Assembly: GCF_001039355.2 (NCBI RefSeq)
Contig: NW_019776102.1
Location: forward strand, 58,709 to 122,708
Reading direction: 5' to 3'
DNA: 64,000 bases
Source: Lingula anatina
Taxonomy: Eukaryota > Brachiopoda > Lingulata > Lingulida > Lingulidae
Below, piece after piece: positions 23,828 through 35,179 of the stretch. The position numbers and the translations under genes are program-made. Below the pieces are notes generated by a model. The model saw only the letters and a program-made list of their open reading frames with translations. It was not told where the DNA came from and searched no databases. How positions within the stretch are numbered: position 1 is the first letter of the stretch; every line of letters begins with the position of its first letter.

Positions 23828-25587
23828 ATTCTTGTCTTCAAATCTGCAAGTGATCTGTGTGCGTTCAGCGTCCTGCGTTGAAGTCGCCTAACTCTGTGAG
23901 CGAAAACAATGCTGAATCATGTGATCAATGACATATGAGCATACCAATTATGTAGAAGTGCACGGGTTCTATTATATCATTGCTTCCAATACCCGTGGTG
24001 TCCACGTTGCTGGATATTTGTTTTGTGACTTTGATAATCCAAAGACGATTAAGAAGTGACGATAGTATTATATAAAAACCTAATATTTCGTTGAACAGAA
24101 TATAAAGTAGGTCAACCACATGTAGTTACACGCTGTATTAACCTACCTTTTTCCTTATTTACTTTTAGCTGCAAATTCATTACAAAGCCTAAAAATCGTG
24201 CTTAGGTGTTTTGTTGTATTCTTTTTTGTTATAACATATTGCGCCTAGGGTGTTTATACACTCCTGATGAAAATGATGCACTATTCCAAAGGAATATTGC
24301 ATTTATGATTTCAGTAAGTTGAAACTACGACAAAAATGTAATTTACAACCAGCTCATGAGCGATTTATTGGAATCCCATTATCTTCCCTCAAGTTATGGT
24401 ATATATGGGGATATTTATTCGTTAATTAGTTTCTTAACCTTAACCAGTTTCTTAACCTTGCCTCAGCTCTATCAATATAGTCGGCTGGACCTCTCCCCTA
24501 CGGTCTAGAGTATCGTAACAGAGCACAACGTGAATCAAAGCAGTTAAAATCAGACTAGTCTACTTGCTCAATTTCCTGGTCACTGAAGAATTGTTATGTT
24601 CTGCAATTAAGTTGAGATGGTCACTTGTCATATTGTAACAAAAAGGTACACAACGCCACAAAGAACAAATATTACTTCATCAGAAAACCAGACAAGCCAT
24701 CAATGACGCATTTCACTGCAATGGATTTGTCAGGTCCATTCTTAGCGGCGGTTTTTCCTCCGTTGGGTTACTAATGTTTTCTTATGAGTACACCTTGGCC
24801 CAGCCAAGAAAAAGGGTTCAGACACTGTAGAGTATACGGTCCTTCCCGGCTGCAGTTTTACCAGCAAGACCTGTGCTGCTGCCTAGTTGCAAGTGGTGCG
24901 TTGTATAATTCGTTGGATGGTGTCATAGCCACGGATCCTTGAGCCATTCCACACAGCAATGCTCTTTTGTTTGCTTCCAGCGGACCACATTTCCACAACT
25001 TGCCCAGCTCTTCTTTGGCAAATGCGATGGCATAGTTACTCTTCAGACCTGCTTGTTGACCGCTCACTTGCAAATAGTCTGTTAATGATTGCCCTGGCCA
25101 GGTATATCAATGGCTTTATGAAATTTGTCACCAAGAATTTTAAGAACCGAATACATAAAGATTTACAATGTAGATTCCTACTGGGCGTCATAGAAAATGC
25201 GTTATATCTTCGTCTCTAAATTATGTAATTTGAGATGTTAAAGTAAAAAAGCTGGCACTCATGGCATCTGAAGCTCATGGTAGATATTGCATAGCATCAA
25301 ATATAACCACATATCTGCTAGCATTGCACCCCTTACACTCATATGGAGACTTTTTAAAATTCATTTTTTTTAAATAGTAAATAAAAAGTAAACCGATCTT
25401 TGTACTTTGGCAAGCTGAAGTGTCAATCCCGGGAAATTGCTGAAATAAAACTAAAAATAAAAAGGGTAATTTTGATTTAACAGTTTATGTACAAGAAATT
25501 ATATAAAGCATCTGTATTTACTTTTAAACTGTTTATTGAAATTGTTGCGCCATGAATATACGAACTAAAAACAAATTAAGCCCCTGC
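23828..25587. other. Spacer between GPCR copy A and the LINE insert
   Basis: The stretch contains the conserved GPCR upstream region (to about 24120). It then shares blocks with 30590-30935 and 38090-38820: CTCTATCAATATAGTCGGCT, TACGGTCTAGAGTATCG and GCGGCGGTTTTTCCTCC. A unit-specific segment at 24815-25110 is listed separately. Confidence 0.5.
24815..25110 (-). repeat. Recurring unit segment with short open frame, copy 1
   Basis: The minus-strand frame reads KSNYAIAFAKEELGKLWKCG, then PLEANKRALLCGMAQGSVAM and SNELYNAPLATRQQH before a stop. Related segments lie at 31655-31950 and 38985-39240, where the frame is shifted or degraded. I do not recognise the protein. It could be a remnant of an element or of a gene exon carried with the unit. 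Confidence 0.4.
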
Positions 25588-26633
25588 CATTTATAATAAT
25601 AATAATAATAAAACACTTCTTTAAAACCGCGCTACACATGCGTCTCAGCGCTGTTTACATAAAAATAAAAACTCCACAGGTAAATTAAAGCCAGTATAGA
25701 CTAAAAAAACAGAATACTTAAAAATTTTAAAAACTAAAAAGATGCTTTAAATTAAAGTATTCTTCAAATAAAAAAGTTTTTAAATTCTTCTTAAAACAGT
25801 AATATGAGTCATCCAGAGAAACATTAGATCTTGTGATAAAATTAGACCATAAAATCGGTGCACAAATCTCGAAACTTCTGTGTCCATATGTTTTAAGAGT
25901 CTTTTTGGTGTCTTTTCGCTTAAGTTGAAGTTGTCCACTAGATCGAAGTGATCTGATAGGAGTTAAAAGTTCTATGGAAGAGTTTAAGTAAAATGGACAG
26001 TCGCCCTTTAAAATCTTAAAAGTCAAAAGTAATATTTTAAAAACTATTCGTTGAGACACGGGTAGCCAGTGGAGGTTTCGCAGAAATGGTGTGATGTGGT
26101 CGGACTTCTGAGCTTTACAGAGGAGACGAGCAGCAGAGTTCTGAATTGATTGTAGCTTTTCCATTTGATAGTTAGGTATTCCAAACAATAGGCTATTGCA
26201 ATAATCCAGTCTAGAGGTTACAAATGCATGGATGAGTAATTCAGTTTGCTTGGTGTTAATAAGGTGAAAGATCTTGGATATCCGTTGGAGACTAAAATAT
26301 GCTGTTTTACATACTTTGTTAATGTGTGATGTCATTTCACATTTGTTATTAAAAATAACACCCAAGTTCCTTACTTCTGTTGTTGGTTTTATAAAAGAAT
26401 CCCCAACTCTAATACTATCAAGTGCAGTATTGTCTTTGGAAAACTTAGAGTTGAAATAGATTAATTCAGTTTTTTCATCATTAAAAACTAAGTAGTTGGA
26501 CTTGAGCCAAGATCTAAGTTCATTCACACAATCCTCAATAGTTGCTTTTTCATCACAAGGATTTTCACATATAACATATACCTGGGAATCATCTGCATAC
26601 AACATCAAATTGAAACCAAACTGAGCATTTATA
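25588..26633 (-). mobile_element. 5'-truncated CR1/L2-group LINE, copy 1, with 8-bp target duplication
   Basis: A minus-strand frame of 293 residues (26608-25727) begins at the reverse transcriptase YADD box and continues through LRSWLKSNYLVFNDEKTEL, TSRLDYCNSLLFGIPNY and LHWLPVSQRIVFKILLL to a stop. These are the thumb and C-terminal region of Jockey/CR1/L2-like polymerases. The 3' end (low coordinates) is a (TTA)n tail. CATTTATA flanks both sides (25588-25595 and 26626-26633). The uninserted site is at 39965-39972 in a sister unit. The element is dead on arrival: the endonuclease and most of the polymerase are missing. Confidence 0.88.
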
Positions 26634-26639
26634 TCATTA

Positions 26640-27560
26640 GGCTCCTTAAAAGCTCCTTTTTTACAACTGTATTCACTTTTAGCTGCATAATATAATATTT
26701 TACTTTCATTTCCTTATGATAAAGACTTCAAATTGGATAACACCGATTTGTTTTTCTATGACAGATATGCTTTGCAATTATTCAATGTAATAATTGTCAC
26801 CAATTAACTAATGGAATTAAGTATCAGTGGTTAAGGATTCAACATCTTTCAACCTATCCAAAATGACACCTTATGCCAATTATTTCAGTAAAACCCAATA
26901 ACTTAGCCATAGCCATACAACAAACAAACAAAAAAATAATAACCGGTGTTTAATTAAACCATTTATCGATCAATGTGAGGACAAGCCGTGGGGACACTAT
27001 TTTACTGGGCACCTGTTTTTCTATCTTATCATGACTTGATGAAATAAATACCCTGCAAATAACCCGAAAACCAAATGCTGGTACCTGTACTTCACAGGTG
27101 ATCTATGACAATCAATCTGCCTTGCTGAGAACAAGTGGTTGGTGTACAACTAGACGTCAGAGAGCACAGATTGTTTCTTTTTACGAGAAAATATTCAGTT
27201 AATTATCTTCTTGAAGGCATTATTACCATACTTGGGGAAATTGTTTAAATAGTATGTGAAGCAGAGTCGAGCACTGAACAAAGCCCCTCAAAAACGATGA
27301 CGCTGACATGATGACAATAGCTTTGAAAATTTTGCAGAAATTTAGGTTTCTTATTAAGTTATGACGTTGAAATGGAAAAAAGGAGCAGCTGTAAAACTTC
27401 TTCAGAATATATATTTTGATGTTTTTATCAAAATTGCAGGGATGTTTCACACTGACATATCCCTATAAATATTGGGAAAATTGTTGAAAATTTGTAATGA
27501 AAATAATAAAAAACAAAAAACAACAGTAAATGAATAACAGTTAGCGTAGAATTTAGGATA
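26640..27560. repeat. GPCR-unit spacer sub-repeat, copy 2
   Basis: This sequence recurs at 33240-33960 plus 34519-34700, and at 39975-40860. It contains TTATCGATCAATGTGAGGAC, ACTAGACGTCAGAGAGCACA and GTCGAGCACTGAACAAAGCC. It is a diverged partner of the second sub-repeat at 28025-28560. It is non-coding. Confidence 0.6.
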
Positions 27561-27719
27561 TTAATTTTTGTGTCAAAGCATTATGCAAACAGTTTGGAAT
27601 ATATAGAACATGATTTTAATAAAAATTGTAACCAAATATCCTATGGTAACCGTGACCGCCGGAGCATATTATATTTTGATTTATATATTTATACATATCC
27701 ATACCACAAAACAAAAATA

Positions 27720-27800
27720 TTTCCGGTGCTTTTCAGAGAAACAACCTTCGTGACGTCAGTGTTTATTGGCGGGTAAGCGCGCCTGTGGTGATCCGCTATA
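27720..27800. promoter_or_regulatory. Conserved CRE/ETS-like block, unit 2
   Basis: TTTCCGGTGCTTTTCAGAGA, TGACGTCA at 27751-27758, TTTATTGGCGGGTAAGCGCG. Same order and spacing as unit 1. A 68-codon frame (27570-27776) ends inside the GTAAGC. Confidence 0.45.
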
Positions 27801-28024
27801 ATTCAGTAGCACTTATGCAGCGATACACCTAGAGGTAGGAATAACCACTATCTGAATATCAACCCACTTAATGCCTTTTATAGAAACCCCATCATGTTTC
27901 ATTTTGAATATTGCAAACTTTCATATTAGTGTCAACGAATTTTAAATCACCTGCTGATAGGCAAAATTTACAACGAAATGCTGTGTTACAGTTTTTAAAA
28001 GTTGAAACATATCTATCCCTCAAG

Positions 28025-29029
28025 CCCTTGTTTAAACTGATTTTATAAAGCCATTTCTTCGCTCAATGCGAAGACCGAGTGTGATGACAACTGTAAGACA
28101 CTGTTTGACACTGCTTAATTGGACACCTGTTACTCATGTTATCATTTCATGATGAAATTTTAATTAAAATTCCCCGAAAATAATCCAACAATCACATGTG
28201 ATCTATGACAATCAATCTGTCGTGCAGAAATTAAATGGTGAAACCACAGGTTAGGGACCAAAGCTTTTCTTGTTTATGACAAAATATTCAGGTAATTATC
28301 TTCAAAATGGTGATATAATCGCACCTACGGGAACCTGTTTTCCTAGAATGTCGAGCAACAGCCATGCCGAGCGATGAACCAAGCCCTTCGAGTGCATATA
28401 TGGCAATTACGCATGTTTTTTGACAATAGCATTACCATGGATAATAAATTTTAGTATCTGAACAAGGAATGGCATTGAAAACGAAATGAAGAGCAGCATG
28501 TAAAAGCTTCTTCAAAATGAAATGTATATTGGTAAAATTGTACAACATTTCTCATACAAATAACAGTTTGCACAATTAAATAACACAACATTACACTACC
28601 CATTAACATCAGTTTATTACTGGTTACCCGATAGTTATCTATGTGCACGTCCACTGTATTGGATAACAACAATGGGACATGGCCATCAAAATTTCCCTGA
28701 TTTGAGCGCTGTTTGAGTGTCATTTTCGGCTAAGATTCGAAAAGTTTAAAATACACAGTAATGTTTGGAAACACAAAAATGTTTGTTATAATGAGACAAA
28801 TCCACCCTCTCTCACATGAAAGCACCCCCAATGTAATCAAACACGTAGGAATATTTTGATAATATATCAATGTCAACCTCATTGCCCAGTCTTCTGATGC
28901 TAGTTCAAATATTAGGAAGAGATGTCACAATATTAAACTCAGTATACCATTTAGTATTTCACTTTACAGCTGTACACAATAACTTATTAGACCAGAAAAT
29001 TTATATACTATTTGGCGATTAAAGGAACA
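28025..29029. repeat. GPCR-unit spacer sub-repeat and 3' flank of copy B
   Basis: This is the second sub-repeat of the unit (to about 28560). It is followed by the ACACAACATTACACTACCCA block and a stretch shared with 35780-36240 and 43600-44044. No gene was seen. Confidence 0.55.
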
Positions 29030-30304
29030 TTAGATGTTTTCTATTTTCAAGTTTAACATTTTGAAAAATGCTCGCCTAAAATTGGAATTCATCAAACCGT
29101 ATATGAACGGATTAATTGCTGAACTTAACGAAACTAATTCAACGGCAACGTTTCGAAGAACAACAAAGGTCAAACTACCCTTATCAAAGTATTTCTCGCT
29201 CCATAATATTATCGGGTATGGACAATACAGAGCAAAGAAGCTACCGAGGGTAACTGCAGTCATTTTTGCAAGCTTGGCCTCTGTGTCGCTGGTTGATAAT
29301 TTGAATGTCACCCTTTTTGACTTGTCAGAGCGGATATGAGACGTAGAAGGATCGTCCCTTGATGTAAATGCTCCCAATGGCCCCGAACCAGTGGGACCAG
29401 GCACCCCGCTTTCACCTCCCACAATGGGTCCCTGGACGACACTCGAAACCGTATTTATTCCTGCCTGTCCTCCAGGATGGCTAGTCGCGGCGGGGGAGGC
29501 TGGTGGGTCAGAAACTGATGGACACTGTGGCACCACGTTACCACTAGCTGTTTGGTTTGTCTGTGTTATAGTTTGCCTCCTTTGCGATAAAGCATTGCCA
29601 TACTGCCCCACTTGTTGTTTTTGCTTCTTGACTTTTTTTAAAATTGCTATGTAGAAACCTAAAGCACCCAACAGACAAATAGGGATGTGTGGTGTTGCAA
29701 TGTAGCGCATGAAACCTGCCACTGTCGTATCCGCCCTGCATTCCACGCCTGGAGTCCAGTTATTCCAGCCCATGAAGGGTATAGAATTCAAAGAGACCAT
29801 ATACAAGCAGCACATGCCAATAATGAAATAAAATCTCTTTTTTGGTAAAACTCTGGGATAGTGAATATGCCAGCATATCTTCATGTATCTTTCAAAAGAA
29901 ATCAGAGTCTGTAGGAGCATTGAAACTCCAAAGAATGTACACACTGTTGCATTTTTTCCAATGCAAAAGTACTTGTTGAAGGCCAAGTGATGCAATGCTG
30001 GAAAGATGTCTGTGAGATACACTAAGATTATATTGTAAGGCATGCTGATCAGACCGGTCGAAACGTCAACCAGTGCTAAGCTTACAATGGCTATGTTAGT
30101 GTTCGACCGAAGCCACTTGAACTTCCAAAACGCAAAAATGACAAAAGAATTAGACGTTACCGATGCCAGCGATATCAAGGCTTCCACTGTAATAAAGACG
30201 ATGCAGCTCATGCGTTGACAGGGGAGAGCGGTCTCATTTGATCCGTTCAGTGGAATGGCGTCTGCCACCAAAGTTTCATTCATCATCACGATGTCTTTGG
30301 GCAT
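29030..30304 (-). CDS. Class A GPCR, adenosine/MECA-like, tandem copy B (intact)
   Basis: A 424-residue single-exon receptor with the same layout as copy A: sequons at Asn9, Asn20 and Asn23, Asp2.50, ERYMKI, MGWNNW, YCPYP in TM6 and NPFIY in TM7. It differs in TM3, where the run after the conserved Cys is IGKNATVCTFFGVSM against IGKIATLSTCIGLSM in A. It also differs in loop 3, which carries PSVSDPPASPAATSHPGG and SDKSKRVTFKLSTSD. Loop 3 and TM3 make copy D, not A or C, its closest relative. TM4 has CCLYMVSLN, so position 4.50 is Cys. Upstream sequence to about 30550 is nearly the same as in copy A. Ligand unknown. Confidence 0.88.
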   Translation of the reverse strand: MPKDIVMMNETLVADAIPLNGSNETALPCQRMSCIVFITVEALISLASVTSNSFVIFAFWKFKWLRSNTNIAIVSLALVDVSTGLISMPYNIILVYLTDIFPALHHLAFNKYFCIGKNATVCTFFGVSMLLQTLISFERYMKICWHIHYPRVLPKKRFYFIIGMCCLYMVSLNSIPFMGWNNWTPGVECRADTTVAGFMRYIATPHIPICLLGALGFYIAILKKVKKQKQQVGQYGNALSQRRQTITQTNQTASGNVVPQCPSVSDPPASPAATSHPGGQAGINTVSSVVQGPIVGGESGVPGPTGSGPLGAFTSRDDPSTSHIRSDKSKRVTFKLSTSDTEAKLAKMTAVTLGSFFALYCPYPIILWSEKYFDKGSLTFVVLRNVAVELVSLSSAINPFIYGLMNSNFRRAFFKMLNLKIENI

Positions 30305-30940
30305 ATTCTTGTCTTCAAATCTGCAAGTGTTCTGTGTGCGTTCAGCGTCCTGCGTTGAAGTCGCCTAACGCTGTGAGCGAAAACAATGCTGAATCATGTG
30401 ATCAATGACATATGAGCATACTAATTATGTAGAAGTCCACGGGTTCTAATATATCATTGCTTCCAATACCCGTTGTGTCCACGTTGCTGGATATTTGTTT
30501 TGTGACTTTGATAATCCAAAGACGATTAAGAAGTGACGATAGTATTATATATTTCTTCCCTCAAGTTATGGTATATATGGGGATATTTATTCGTTAACCA
30601 GTTTCTGAACCTTAACCAGTTTCTTAACCTTGCCTCAGCTCTATCAATATAGTCGGCTGGACCTCTCCCCTACGGTCTAGAGTATCGTAACAGAGCACAA
30701 TGTGAATCAAAGCAGTTAAAATCAGACTAGTCTACTTGCTCAATTTCCTGGTCACTGAAGAATTGTTGTGTTCTGCAATTAAGTTGAGATGGCCACTTGT
30801 CATATTGTAACAAAAAGGTACACAAGGCCACAATGAATAAATATTACTTCATCAGAAAACCAGCCAAGCCATCAATGACGCATTTCACTGCCAGGTGAAA
30901 TGTCAGGTCCATTTGTCAGGTTCATTCCTAGCGGCGGTTN
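30305..30940. other. 5' flank of copy B, ending at an ambiguous base
   Basis: Near-identical to copy A's 5' flank to about 30550, then joined by an internal deletion to the CTCTATCAATATAGTCGGCT block. The stretch ends at the single N (30940) inside GCGGCGGTT, where units A and C continue as TTTCCTCCG. Confidence 0.6.
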
Positions 30941-31588
30941 TTTTGACTGTGCTTGTTTTTATTCATTTTGATTACTATGCATGTTTGTGTTGTCACTGTT
31001 CGTGTTTGTATTTATTGTGAGCACTGTGTATGTCAGTTTTGTCACTCTATTTGTTTACGTAATTTTAACTAATTAACATTATTTAATGCTATATAATATC
31101 TAACACCATTTTTTAATAGAGGGACCTTTCAATAAAAGCAGCCGCTACCGGCCAAATTTTGAACACTATTTATCTGTGTTTGTCATTTATCTGTTTTTTT
31201 ATCTGTGTTTTTATTCATTTTGATTACTGTGCATGTTTGTGTTGTCACTGTTTGTGTTTGTATTTATTGTGAGCACTGTGTATGTCAGTTTTGTCACTCT
31301 ATTTGTTTGTAGTCATTACTATTACTCTGTATGATGGTGTTGTCACTGTATGTCTATGTGTCTGTTTATATTTTCTCTGCTGTGTCTATTCTGTATTGTT
31401 ACTGAATGTGTTTATACATATTGTGATGACTGTGTATTGACTTTGTTTTCACTATTTTTCCTTGTGTTCATTCCCATAATGAAGGGAAGGAATATTTTAC
31501 TGGGAGCAGTTTAAATACCTAATTGATAATATTTTATCAAAGATGTGATTTGTCTAAATTGGTGAGAATTCTTCAGTTTTAGGCAGCT

Positions 31589-31620
<32 letters not shown>
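30941..31620. repeat. Unit-B-specific insert with ~103-bp direct repeats and poly(T)
   Basis: The stretch 30954-31057 (TTTTTATTCATTTTGATTAC to GTCACTCTATTTGTTT) is repeated at 31206-31308 with few changes. A run of about 31 T residues lies at 31590-31620. The other units do not contain this sequence. No coding content was seen. It adjoins the only N in the window, so an assembly join is possible. Confidence 0.6.
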
Positions 31621-31624
<4 letters not shown>

Positions 31625-31654
31625 GATTTTGTTGACATTGTTCTCTTTTGACAA

Positions 31655-31950
31655 CAGACACTGTAGAGTATACGGTCCTTCCCGGCTAAAATTTTACCCT
31701 GTGCTGCTGCCTGGTTGCAAGTGGTGCGTTCTATAAAATCGTTGGATGGTGTCATAGCCACGGATCCTTGAGCCATTCCATGGTGAACACAACAATGCTC
31801 TTTTGTTTGCTTCCAGCGGACCACATTCCCACAACTTGCCCAGCTCTTCTTTGGCAAATGCGATAGCATAGTTACTCTTCAGACCTGCTTGTTGACCGCT
31901 CACTTGCAAATAGTCTGTTAGTGATTGCCCTGGCCAGGTATATCAATGGC
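31655..31950 (-). repeat. Recurring unit segment with short open frame, copy 2
   Basis: Close to 24815-25110, with an inserted GGTGAACACA that changes the frame. Minus-strand reading keeps KSNYAIAFAKEELGKLWECG. A poly(A) on this strand (T-run at 31590-31620) follows its 3' side. Confidence 0.4.
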
Positions 31951-32174
31951 TTTATGAAATTTGTCACCAAGAATTTTAAGAACCGAATACATAAAGATTT
32001 ACAATGTAATACTGGGCGTCATAGAAAATGCGTTATATCTTCGTCTCTAAATTATGTAATTTGAGATGTTAAAGTAAAGAAGCTGGCACTCATGGCATCT
32101 GAAGCTCATGGTAGATATTGCATAGCATCAAATATAACTATATTTTGTCACACAGGGCATGCAACTCTCATCTC

Positions 32175-32178
32175 CATT

Positions 32179-32215
<37 letters not shown>

Positions 32216-33235
32216 CACTTCTTTAAAACCGCGCTACACATGCGTCTCAGCGCTGTTTACATAAAAATAAAAACTCCACAGGTAAATTAAAGCCAGTATA
32301 GACTAAAAAAACAGAATACTTAAAAATTTTAAAAACTAAAAAGATGCTATAAATTAAAGTATTCTTCAAATAAAAAAGTTTTTAAATTCTTCTTAAAACA
32401 GTAATATGAGTCATCCAGAGACACATTAGATCTTGTGATAAAATTAGACCATAAAATCGGTGCACAAATCTCGAAACTTCTGTGTCCATATGTTTTAAGA
32501 GTCTTTTTGGTGTCTTTTCGCTTAAGTTGAAGTTGTCCACTAGATCGAAGTGATCTGATAGGAGTTAAAAGTTCTATGGTAGAGTTTAAGTAAAATGGAC
32601 AGTCGCCCTTTAAAATCTTAAAAGTCAAAAGTAATATTTTAAAAACTATTCGTTGAGACACGGGTAGCCAGTGGAGGTTTCGCAAAAAAGGTGTGATGTG
32701 GTCGGACTTCTGAGCCTTACAGAGGAGACGAGCAGCAGAGTTCTGAATTGATTGTAGCTTTTCCATTTGATAGTTAGGTATTCCAAACAATAGGCTATTG
32801 CAATAATCCAGTCTAGAGGTTACAAATGCATGAATGAGTAATTCAGTTTGCTTGGTGTTAATAAGGTGAAAGATCTTGGATATCCGTTGGAGACTAAAAT
32901 ATGCTGTTTTACATACTTTGTTAATGTGTGATGTCATTTCACATTTGTTATTAAAAATAACACCCAAGTTCCTTACTTCTGTTGTTGGTTTTATAAAAGA
33001 ATCCCCAACTCTAATACTATCAAGTGCAGTATTGTCTTTGGAAAACTTAGAGTTGAAATAGACTAATTCAGTTTTTTCATCATTAAAAACTAAGTAGTTG
33101 GACTTGAGCCAAGATCTAAGTTCATTCACACAATCCTCAATAGTTGCTTTTTCATCACAAGGATTTTCACATATAACATATATCTGGGAATCATCTGCTT
33201 ACAACATCAAATTGAAACCAAACTGAGCATTTATA
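32175..33235 (-). mobile_element. 5'-truncated CR1/L2-group LINE, copy 2
   Basis: Nearly identical to copy 1. The tyrosine codon of the YADD box is a stop (TAA) here, so the frame restarts at about 33129 and runs 260 residues to 32347. The (TTA)n tail is longer. CATTTATA again flanks the right side at 33228-33235. The left flank carries a different sequence (ATGCAACTCTCATCTC), shared with about 39320. This shows a rearrangement of that flank rather than a new insertion. Confidence 0.85.
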
Positions 33236-33962
33236 TCATTAGGCTCCTTAAAAGCTCCTTTTTTACAACTGTATTCACTTTTAGCTGCATAATATAATAT
33301 TTTACTTTCATTTCCTTATGATAAAGACTTAAAATTGGATAACACCGATTTGTTTTTCTATGACAGATATGCTTTGCAATTATTCAATGTAATAATTGTC
33401 ACCAATTAACTAATGGAATTAAGTATCAGTGGTTAAGGATTCAACATCTTTCAACCTATCCAAAATGACACCTTATGCCAATTATTTCAGTAAAACCCAA
33501 TAACTTAGCCATAGCCATACAACAAACAAACAAAAAAATAATAACCGGTGTTTAATTAAACCATTTATCGATCAATGTGAGGACAAGCCGTGGGGACACT
33601 ATTTTACTGGGCACCTGTTTTTCTATCTTATCATGACTTGATGAAATAAATACCCTGCAAATAACCCGAAAACCGAATGCTGGTACCTGTACTTCACAGG
33701 TGATCTATGACAATCAATCTGCCTTGCTGAGAACAAGTGGTTCGTGTACAACTAGACGTCAGAGAGCACAGATTGTTTCTTTTTACGAGAAAATATTCAG
33801 TTAATTATCTTCTTGAAGGCATTATTACCATACTTGGGGAAATTGTTTAAATAGTATGTGGAGCAGAGTCGAGCACTGAACAAAGCCCCTCAAAAACGAT
33901 GACGCTGGCATGATGACAATAGCTTTGAAAATTTTGCAGAAATTTAGGTTTCTTATTAAGTT
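33236..33962. repeat. GPCR-unit spacer sub-repeat, copy 3
   Basis: Near-identical to 26640-27360. It is interrupted at 33963 by the inverted-repeat element listed next. Confidence 0.6.
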
Positions 33963-33967
33963 ATGAC

Positions 33968-34518
33968 CAGGCCTACCCAACTACCAGACTCGGCACCTAA
34001 GGATCCTGAATTAACCGGTATATCGGACCACACTACCCGTTTTCAAGGTGTGTGTCAGATCGCGTTTCGGAGTATCAGCCAGAACACCGACAGGATGAGC
34101 CCTGGCATGCTCGGCTGTCACTTTGATTGGATAGTAAACGATTGTCGTAAAATCGCTATATGATTTTAAAACCGGGCGCATAAATTTGAAAGCCACCTAG
34201 ATGAACCTAAGACTGCCACATTAATCTAATACAATGCATAAAAGCCCTATCAAAAGTGGTTAAAACATTCAAACCGAATGTCGTAAAGTCCCCATATACC
34301 CCCATAGAGACAATAAAATAGAGTACTCTAAAGTAAGAGTACAGTTTCAGGTTGTTCAGCCGAGCGTGGATGAGCCCGCAGTCGTGCTACAAAATTTATT
34401 CTGGGGTATGATACTCCGAAATGCGATCTGACACACACCTTGAAAACGGGTAGTGTGGTCCGATATACCGGTTAATTCAGGATCCTTAGGTGCCGAGTCT
34501 GGTAGTTGGGTAGGCCTG
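33968..34518. mobile_element. MITE with ~110-bp terminal inverted repeats and 5-bp target duplication, copy 1
   Basis: The left end is CAGGCCTACCCAACTACCAG; the right end is its exact complement. The inverted repeat continues through CGGCACCTAAGGATCCTG and CCACACTACCCGTTTTCAAG to about ATCGC. ATGAC flanks both sides (33963-33967 and 34519-34523). The uninterrupted sister sequence TTATGACGTTG is at 27359. The length is 551 bases and no transposase is present. The superfamily is uncertain; the CAG termini and 5-bp duplication would fit hAT5-type elements. Confidence 0.88.
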
Positions 34519-34877
34519 ATGACGTTGAAATGGAAAAAGGAGCAGCTGTAAAACTTCTTCAGAATGTATATTTTGATGTTTTTATCAAAATTGCAGGGAT
34601 GTTTCACACTGACATATCCCTATAAATATTGGGGAAATTGTTGAAAATTTGTAATAAAAATAACAGAAAACAAAAAACAACAGTAAATGAATAACAGTTA
34701 GCGTAGAATTTAGGATATTAATTTTTGTGTCAAAGCATTATGCAAACAGTTTGGAATATATAGAACATGATTTTGATAAAAATTGTAACCAAATATCCTA
34801 TGGTAACCGTGACCGCCGGAGCATATTATATTTTGATTTATATATTTATACATATCAATACCACAAAACAAAAATAT

Positions 34878-34960
34878 TTCCGGTGCTTTTCAGAGAAACA
34901 ACCTTCGTGACGTCAGTGTTTATTGGCGGGTAAGCGCGCCTGTGGTGATCCGCTATAATT
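34878..34960. promoter_or_regulatory. Conserved CRE/ETS-like block, unit 3
   Basis: TTTCCGGTGCTTTTCAGAGA, TGACGTCA at 34908-34915, TTTATTGGCGGGTAAGCGCG. Effectively identical to unit 2. Confidence 0.45.
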
Positions 34961-35179
34961 CAGTAGCACTTATGCAGCGATACACCTAGAGGTAGGAATA
35001 ACCACCATCTGAATATCAACCCACTTAATGCCTTTTATAGAAACAACATCATGTTTCATTTTGAATATTGCAAACTTGCATATTAGTGACAATGAATTTT
35101 AAATCGCCTGCTGATAGGCAAAATTTACAACGAAATGCTGTGTTACAGTTTTTAAAAGCTGAAACATAACTATCCCTCA

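Noticed and set aside
27570-27776. 68-codon plus-strand frame repeated at 34727-34933 and 48203-48463
   Set aside because: Units 2 and 3 are near-identical so agreement means little, and the matching region has stops in units 1 and 4. It ends at the donor-like GTAAGC, so I keep it only as part of the CRE-block observation.
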